From contig NZ_JACYHF010000024.1 of NCBI RefSeq assembly GCF_016482685.1, forward strand, positions 24,662-88,661: 64,000 bases of DNA, written 5' to 3'. Under the pieces are notes generated by a model. It saw only the letters and a program-made list of their open reading frames with translations, made no database searches and was not told the DNA's origin. Positions 59,055 to 64,000 of this stretch are shown here, piece after piece. Source of the stretch: Streptomyces sp. DSM 110735 (GTDB lineage: Bacteria > Actinomycetota > Actinomycetes > Streptomycetales > Streptomycetaceae). Positions within the stretch are counted from its first letter, which is position 1. Every line of letters starts with the position of its first letter. A program made the position numbers and the translations under genes.

Positions 59055-60335
59055 ATGCCGACAGAACAGGCCCTGGTCAGCCGGTTGGCCGACCGTTTCG
59101 GGGAGCGGCGGGACGCCGTCGTCGCCGACCTCGTACGGATGACGCTCGTCCAGATCGACGACCTCGACCACGACGCCGCGACCCGGTCGCTGCTGGAGGC
59201 GAGCATCACCGAGAACGTGGTGGCCGCGCTCAACTTCGTCGGGCGGGACTTCGACGCCGACCTGCTGGAGGCGCCGTCGGCGGCGCTGGCGTACGCGCGG
59301 ATCCTGGCCCAGCGGGACGTGTCGCTGTCCGCCCTCGTCCGCGCCTACCGCATCGGACACTCCCGGGTGCTGGACGACTGCTTCACGCTGGCCGAGGAGC
59401 TGCCCGCCGAGGACCGGGTGGCTGTGGTCCTGGCGCTGGTGCGCCGCTCCGCGCTGTACATCGACCAGATCTGTGAGCAGGTCGGGCGCGCCTACGAGCG
59501 CGAGCGCGAACGCTGGGTGGCGAGCCAGGACGGCGAGCGCAGACGGTGGGTGGGCAGCCTTCTGGACGGCGGTCCGGTGGACCGGGCGGCGGCGGAGCGG
59601 GCGCTGCGCTATCCGCTGGACGCGGTGCACGTGGCGTGCGCGCTGTGGCCGTCGGGCCGTATGACCTCCTTCGACCTCCTCACCGCCGTGGACGAGGTGC
59701 GCGCCCACGCGACGGCGGTGCTGCGCGCCCGGGCCGCGCTGGTCGTCCCCACCGACGAGCGCGAGGTGCGGCTGTGGCTCGCGCTGCCCGCGCGGGGCGG
59801 CGCGGACCGGGTGGACCTGGCGCCGCCGGAGGGGACCTCGCTGCACGCCGCCGTCGGCCGTCCCGGCGCCGGTCTGGAGGGCTTTCGTTCCTCGGCCCGT
59901 CAGGCGGCCCGCGTCCGGGAGGTCCTGGGGACCCGGTCCCGGGGCGCGGGCGGGCGGGACGCGGGTGGGCGGAGCGCGGGCGGCCGGGGTGTGGAGGACG
60001 CGCACTGGGTGCACTACGCCGACGTGGCGCCGGTCGCGCTGATGGCGGGCGATCCGGCGGCGGTACGGGACTTCGTGACGGCGACGCTCGGGGAGCTGGC
60101 CGAGCCGGGCGCGCGCGGTGCCGTACTGCGCGAGACACTGCGGGTGTTCCTCGCCCGCAGACGCAGCCACGCCGCCGCCGCGACCGCGCTGAACCTGCAC
60201 CGCAACTCGGTGCAGTACCGGGTGCGCCAGGCGTCCGCCCTGCTGCCGGGCGGCGCCCGCGACCTCGACGACGACTTCTCCGTACGGGCCGCGCTGCTGG
60301 CCGCGCAGTGGCTCGGGGACACCGTTCTCGCGTGA
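59055..60335 (+). CDS. PucR/CdaR-type HTH transcriptional regulator
   Basis: The 426-residue protein has a helical N-terminal half (about 1-160, with LLEASITENVVAALNFVGRD and SALVRAYRIGHSRVLDDCFTLAE), a central GGDEF-like degenerate sensor domain (about 170-320) and the PucR C-terminal helix-turn-helix (AVLRETLRVFLARRRSHAAAATALNLHRNSVQYRVRQA). A Gly/Arg repeat (GAGGRDAGGRSAGGRG) forms a flexible linker near 310. ATG 59055 is used; earlier in-frame starts lie inside the divergent gene. It is divergent from the DUF3556/flavoprotein pair and is their likely regulator. Confidence 0.9.
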   Translation: MPTEQALVSRLADRFGERRDAVVADLVRMTLVQIDDLDHDAATRSLLEASITENVVAALNFVGRDFDADLLEAPSAALAYARILAQRDVSLSALVRAYRIGHSRVLDDCFTLAEELPAEDRVAVVLALVRRSALYIDQICEQVGRAYERERERWVASQDGERRRWVGSLLDGGPVDRAAAERALRYPLDAVHVACALWPSGRMTSFDLLTAVDEVRAHATAVLRARAALVVPTDEREVRLWLALPARGGADRVDLAPPEGTSLHAAVGRPGAGLEGFRSSARQAARVREVLGTRSRGAGGRDAGGRSAGGRGVEDAHWVHYADVAPVALMAGDPAAVRDFVTATLGELAEPGARGAVLRETLRVFLARRRSHAAAATALNLHRNSVQYRVRQASALLPGGARDLDDDFSVRAALLAAQWLGDTVLA

Positions 60336-60736
60336 TTACCGGCCGGTTATGCGCCGAACGTGAAGGAATGGCGGGACGGGCAATAGGCAATGCCGCCGCT
60401 ATTCGATTGTGGGGGCAAACCATTTACGGAATAAATGCCGCATAAAGGTCGCATCTGCGCCTCACATCTGCCCTTTCGGTACGCATATGCACCCCTGCGC
60501 GCGGCAGCCGCCCGCCCGTCTCCACCCCGCGCACGCGCCCCGCTCACCCGAACGGCCCGCCCCCGTCCGCGCGTCCGGTCACCCCTCCGGCAGGCCGAAC
60601 CTGGGAGGGCGCCCGACCGCCGGGGCCGGTTTCACGGCTCGCCCGGTTGCTCCGTATTTGTTCGAGTCGACGCGACTATGCGCTGGAGATACCTTTTAGC
60701 CACAATGCGGCTGGATCGAAGCGAGAGAAGGACGCA
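60336..60736. other. 401-bp region upstream of cydAB without a gene
   Basis: The region between the regulator and cydA is AT-richer at 60385-60480 (ATAGGCAATG, TTACGGAATAAATGCC, GCATAAAGG) and again at 60650-60720, where the cydA promoter should lie (TTGTTCGAGTCG, ACCTTTTAGCCACAATGC). No clear Rex operator (TTGTGAA-N-TTCACAA type) was found, which is notable because Rex controls cydAB in several Streptomyces. No ORF of interest or hairpin was seen in the GC-rich middle. Confidence 0.45.
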
Positions 60737-62272
60737 GTGGAACTAGCAATCGCTCACGAGACCATCGCTCGATGGCAGTTCGGTGTCACCACCGTCTACC
60801 ACTTCCTCTTCGTCCCGCTCAGCATCGGTCTGGGAGGCATCGTCGCCGGTCTGGAGACGGCCTGGGTACGGACGGGAAAGGAGAAGTACTTCCACGCGAC
60901 CAAGTTCTGGGGCAAGCTCCTGCTGATCAACCTCGCCCTGGGTGTCGTCACGGGCATCTTCCAGGAGTTCCAGTTCGGCATGAGCTGGTCCAGCTACTCC
61001 CGCTTCGTCGGTGACGTCTTCGGCGCCCCGCTGGCGATGGAGGCGCTGATCGCCTTCTTCTTCGAGTCCGTGTTCATCGGTCTGTGGATCTTCGGCTGGC
61101 ACCGGCTGCCCAAGAAGGTGCATCTGGCGACCATCTGGGTCGTCACGATCGGCAGCATTCTTTCGGCGTACTTCATCCTCGCGGCCAACTCCTTCATGCA
61201 GCACCCGGTCGGCTACCGGATCGACCCCGTCTCCGGCAAGGCGCGGCTCGTGAACATCTGGCGCGTGCTGTTCCAGGACACGACCCTGACGCAGGTCTTC
61301 CACACCCTGTCCGCGGCGTTCATCACCGGCGCGGCCTTCGTGATGGGCATCGCCGCCTATCACCTGTGGCGTGCCAAGCGGGGCAAGGACACCGACCGCC
61401 GCCGGATCGCCGCCATGCGGGCGTCCCTGCGGTGCGCGCTGGTCGTCATGCTCGTCGCCGGAATCCTGACCGCGTTCAGCGGCGACCAGCTCGGCAAGGT
61501 CATGTTCCGGCAGCAGCCCATGAAGATGGCCGCGGCGGAGGCGCTGTGGGACACCCAGGGGCCGGCGCCCTTCTCGATCCTGTCCGTCGGCAACGTCAAC
61601 GAGGGACGCAACGACGTCGCCCTTGAGCTGCCCGGACTGCTGTCCTTCCTCGCCAAGAGCAACTTCCACTCGCCCGTGCCCGGCATCAACAACCGTGCCG
61701 ACGAACAGGTCCAGTTGTTCGGCGGCACCCGCACGGACTACATCCCGAACATCTTCATGACGTACTGGGGCTTCCGGCTCATGATCTTCTTCGGGATGAC
61801 GAGCTTCGGCATCGGCGTGCTCGGCCTCTGGCTCACGCGCAAGAAATTCTGGCTGCAGTCCAGATACCGCACGGGTGAGGACGAGCCGCCCAACCTGATG
61901 ATCACCAACAAGATCAGGATGAACGACTTCTTCACCAAGTGGAGCTGGCGCATCGTGCTGCTCACGCTGGGCTTCCCGCTGATCTCCAACAGCTTCGGCT
62001 GGATCTTCACCGAGATGGGCCGCCAGCCCTGGGTGGTGTTCCACCTGATGAAGACCGCGGACGCCGTCTCCCCGAACGTGAGCGTCGGCACCCAGATCGG
62101 CTCGCTGGCCGCGCTCAGTGCCGTCTACGCGATTCTCGCGGTGGTCGAAGGGGGGCTCATGGTCAAGTACGCCAAACCCGGTCCGGACGTGGAGGAGAGA
62201 CCGCCGTCCAAGGACCCGACCATGCGCATGTCCCCGGACGAGCAGGACAAGCCCCTCTCGATCGCCTACTGA
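60737..62272 (+). CDS. cydA: Cytochrome bd ubiquinol oxidase subunit I
   Basis: The 511-residue membrane protein binds haems b558, b595 and d and reduces O2 to water. Visible family parts are HETIARWQFGVTTVYHFLFVPLSIGLGG (haem ligand His near the N-terminus), FGMSWSSYSRFVGDVFGAPLAMEALIAFFFES, FSGDQLGKVMFRQQPMKMAAAEALWDT (quinone loop, short Q-loop) and GRQPWVVFHLMKTADAVSP. GTG 60737 has AGAAGGA upstream; the frame runs further upstream without a ribosome site. Cotranscribed with cydB after 12 nt. Confidence 0.96.
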   Translation: MELAIAHETIARWQFGVTTVYHFLFVPLSIGLGGIVAGLETAWVRTGKEKYFHATKFWGKLLLINLALGVVTGIFQEFQFGMSWSSYSRFVGDVFGAPLAMEALIAFFFESVFIGLWIFGWHRLPKKVHLATIWVVTIGSILSAYFILAANSFMQHPVGYRIDPVSGKARLVNIWRVLFQDTTLTQVFHTLSAAFITGAAFVMGIAAYHLWRAKRGKDTDRRRIAAMRASLRCALVVMLVAGILTAFSGDQLGKVMFRQQPMKMAAAEALWDTQGPAPFSILSVGNVNEGRNDVALELPGLLSFLAKSNFHSPVPGINNRADEQVQLFGGTRTDYIPNIFMTYWGFRLMIFFGMTSFGIGVLGLWLTRKKFWLQSRYRTGEDEPPNLMITNKIRMNDFFTKWSWRIVLLTLGFPLISNSFGWIFTEMGRQPWVVFHLMKTADAVSPNVSVGTQIGSLAALSAVYAILAVVEGGLMVKYAKPGPDVEERPPSKDPTMRMSPDEQDKPLSIAY

Positions 62273-62284
62273 GGACGGACGGTC

Positions 62285-63286
62285 ATGCATCTCCACGATC
62301 TCTGGTTCATCCTGATCGCCCTCCTCTGGGTCGGCTACTTCTTCCTGGAGGGCTTCGACTTCGGCATCGGCGTCCTCACCCAGGTGATGGCCCGGAACGA
62401 CAAGGAGCGGCGCGTCCTCATCAACACGATCGCGCCCGTCTGGGACGGCAACGAGGTCTGGGTGATCGCGGCCGCCGGTGCCACCTTCGCGGCCTTCCCG
62501 GACTGGTACGCCACGCTGTTCAGCGGCTTCTACATCCCGCTGCTGATCATCGTGCTCCTGCTGATCGGCCGGGGTGTGTCCTTCGAGTACCGCGCCAAAC
62601 GCGACAGCGCGCGCTGGCAGCGCAGTTGGGAGCAGGTCACGTTCTGGACCTCGCTGCTCCTGCCGTTCCTGTGGGGCGTCGTCTTCGCCAACATGGTGCG
62701 CGGCATCGCGATCAACGCGGGCAAGTCGTACGTGGGGACGCCCGGCGATCTCTTCAACGGGTACGCGATTCTCGGCGGGTTCGCCCTGCTGGCGGTCTGT
62801 GTCGCCCACGGCGCGGTGTTCGCGGCGCTGAAGACGGCGGGTGAAATCCGGGAGCGGGCGCGCAAGTTCGTGCCCGTCCTGGGGCTGATCAGCCTTCTGC
62901 TGCTGCTCGCCTTCCTGCTGTGGACCCAGGCGAACTCCGGCAACGGGCAGAGCCTCGCGGTGATGATCGTCGCGTTCGTGGCGCTGCCGATCGCCCTGTT
63001 CTTCAACCAACTGGGGCGCGAGGGCTGGGCGTTCATCTTCACCGGGCTGAGCATCGTGGCGTCCGTCGCCATGCTCTTCCTGTCGCTCTTCCCGGAGGTC
63101 ATGCCCTCCACCCTCAACCCCAACTGGTCCCTGACGGTCAGCAACGCCTCGTCCGGCTCCTACACCCTGACCGTGATGACCATCGTCGCCGCGATCTTCG
63201 CTCCGCTCATCGTCCTCTACCAGGCATGGACCTACTGGGTCTTCAGCAAACGCATCGCCGTCCACCACATCCCCTCGGGCCACTGA
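62285..63286 (+). CDS. cydB: Cytochrome bd oxidase subunit II
   Basis: The 333-residue protein has eight or nine hydrophobic segments. It starts MHLHDLWFILIALLWVGYFFLEGFDFGIGVL, the CydB signature, followed by NTIAPVWDGNEVWVIAAAGATFAAFPDWYATLFSGFY. With CydA it forms the high-affinity bd oxidase. No cydDC exporter genes follow in the window. The operon ends in a strong hairpin. Confidence 0.96.
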   Translation: MHLHDLWFILIALLWVGYFFLEGFDFGIGVLTQVMARNDKERRVLINTIAPVWDGNEVWVIAAAGATFAAFPDWYATLFSGFYIPLLIIVLLLIGRGVSFEYRAKRDSARWQRSWEQVTFWTSLLLPFLWGVVFANMVRGIAINAGKSYVGTPGDLFNGYAILGGFALLAVCVAHGAVFAALKTAGEIRERARKFVPVLGLISLLLLLAFLLWTQANSGNGQSLAVMIVAFVALPIALFFNQLGREGWAFIFTGLSIVASVAMLFLSLFPEVMPSTLNPNWSLTVSNASSGSYTLTVMTIVAAIFAPLIVLYQAWTYWVFSKRIAVHHIPSGH

Positions 63287-63300
63287 GAAAGGCTCCGCCC

Positions 63301-63345
63301 ACCGAGGCTCCCCCGGTTCCACCGCGAAACCGGGGGAGCCTCGGT
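63301..63345 (+). terminator. cydAB terminator
   Basis: ACCGAGGCTCCCCCGGTT (63301-63318) pairs perfectly with 63328-63345 (18 bp) around a 9-nt loop, 14 nt after the cydB stop. No T-run follows, as usual in this genus. Confidence 0.88.
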
Positions 63346-63390
63346 GCGTGGAACTGCCTTACCTCACCGCTCAGATGGCCCCCATCAGGT

Positions 63391-64000
63391 CCGACACGGA
63401 GGACGACCGCAACACCCGGGCGCCGACGGCGCGAAATCACGGCGGTGGCCGTCACACGCGGCCGACCCGATCCGCGGCAACGGTCTGCCGCACCCGCACC
63501 CGGAACGACCGTGACACCCGCGCGACGGGCACCGACGGCGTGGAACCACGCAGGCAGCGGTCACGCCCCGGTCAACCCGGCGCAGCGATGGGCCTGCCGC
63601 ATCCGTACCCGGACCAACCGCGACCCCCGGACGTCGGGCACCGCATGGCGCGGCAGCGCCCACGACCGGCACGGGGCAGCGGCAGGTACCGCCTCCCACG
63701 CCGAAGCCGCCCGCGAGGCCGGGACGGCGGCCACCGACGGCGCGAAACCACGCCAGCGGCTGCCACACCCGGCCGGCCTGGCGCAGCGGCGCCTGCCGCA
63801 CCCGCCCCCGCCCCCGGGCGACCGCGGCACCCGGACGTCGGGCACCGACGGCGTGGAACCACGCGGGCAGCGGTTACGCACGGCGAACCGGCGCAGCGGC
63901 AGCCTGCCACATCCGCACCAGGGCCGACCGCGACGCCCAGGCAGGCGGGCACCGCACGGCGCGGCAGCGCCCACGACCGGCACATGGCGGCGGGCTGCCG
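63391..64000. repeat. Higher-order tandem repeat array, about 105-nt monomers in about 312-nt supra-units
   Basis: Monomers share an anchor of the CACCGACGGCGTGGAACCACG type, found near 63424, 63532, 63737 and 63846. Divergent third copies begin CACCGCATGGCGCGGCAGCGCCCACGA-type near 63640 and 63950. Identical variants recur every 310-314 nt (63424/63737, 63532/63846, 63640/63950), so three monomer types form one supra-unit. Monomer ends share CTGCCGCA(C/T)CCG. Open frames cross it on both strands without starts or ribosome sites, so no gene is called. It continues beyond the window. Confidence 0.75.

Noticed and set aside
60743..63322. 859-codon open frame antisense to cydAB
   Set aside because: Shadow of well supported genes; very high Asp/Glu/His/Arg/Gln content and no homologous motif.
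63561..63985. Minus-strand open frames of about 140 codons in the terminal repeat
   Set aside because: No ribosome site, Arg/Gly/Ala/Cys-rich low-complexity products that change frame between repeat units.
63391..64000. CRISPR array
   Set aside because: Repeats are long, contiguous and diverged, with no unique spacers of constant size and no cas genes.

Overview
The window is high-GC actinobacterial chromosome, almost certainly Streptomyces. The signs are strong third-position G/C bias, frequent GTG starts, 4-nt ATGA/GTGA overlaps within operons, an S-adenosyl methyltransferase of the Methyltransf_19 type, DUF5996 and DUF5947 proteins, a SARP regulator with a TTA codon, and many secreted hydrolases. 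No rRNA, tRNA, CRISPR array, insertion sequence or prophage was seen.

Left region (1-15.4 kb). After the end of a DedA membrane protein comes a complete, oxygen-tolerant [NiFe]-hydrogenase locus of the actinobacterial high-affinity type (group 1h/5). A forward operon carries an accessory protein, the small and large subunits, a NifU-like protein, a DUF5947 protein, two very small proteins (one a single-pass membrane protein) and hypA. It converges on a reverse operon hypX - endopeptidase - hypB - hypF - hypC - hypD - hypE. Together they hold everything expected for making, inserting and proteolytically locking the NiFe(CN)2CO site, including HypX for aerobic CO supply. The likely role is scavenging atmospheric H2 during dormancy or sporulation.

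Middle region (15.8-31.3 kb). This is housekeeping and secreted-enzyme territory: an AI-2E-type permease, a GH25 muramidase, an M1 metallopeptidase, an SGNH hydrolase, phosphoglucomutase, a methyltransferase, a GNAT acetyltransferase, an SDR, an arabinofuranosidase with two CBM13 modules, an FMN reductase/LLM oxidoreductase pair, DUF5996, and a frameshifted small gene.

RiPP cluster (about 31.4-48.1 kb, possibly to 49.5 kb). A SARP activator is followed by a tightly packed operon: ocin-ThiF leader-binding protein, YcaO cyclodehydratase, SagB azoline dehydrogenase, split LanB (glutamylation and elimination), a PqqD-like/M50 peptidase/ABC-ATPase fusion, an ABC permease and a second full YcaO. 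A 57-residue precursor gene lies convergent at the far end (47749-47922, minus strand). Its 22-residue core consists of Ser, Thr and Cys except for one final Ala. The enzyme set predicts a linear azole peptide with dehydroamino acids (goadsporin-like logic); no separate pyridine synthase is visible, which argues against a classical macrocyclic thiopeptide. Heptamer repeats at 11-bp spacing in front of the precursor and the TTA codon in the SARP suggest developmental (bldA) to SARP to precursor control. This is the best candidate for a new system here.

Right region (49.5-64 kb). It contains a LysR/SDR divergent pair, a degenerate histidine-phosphatase-like protein, an orphan iron box plus terminator, a cobalamin-riboswitch-controlled cbtBA cobalt transporter, a GlxA-type regulator, GAPDH, a phytoene-desaturase-like flavoprotein coupled to a DUF3556 membrane protein, a PucR-type regulator, and cydAB (bd oxidase) ending in a strong terminator. 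The window ends in a higher-order tandem repeat array (about 105-nt monomers, about 312-nt supra-unit) that runs off the edge.
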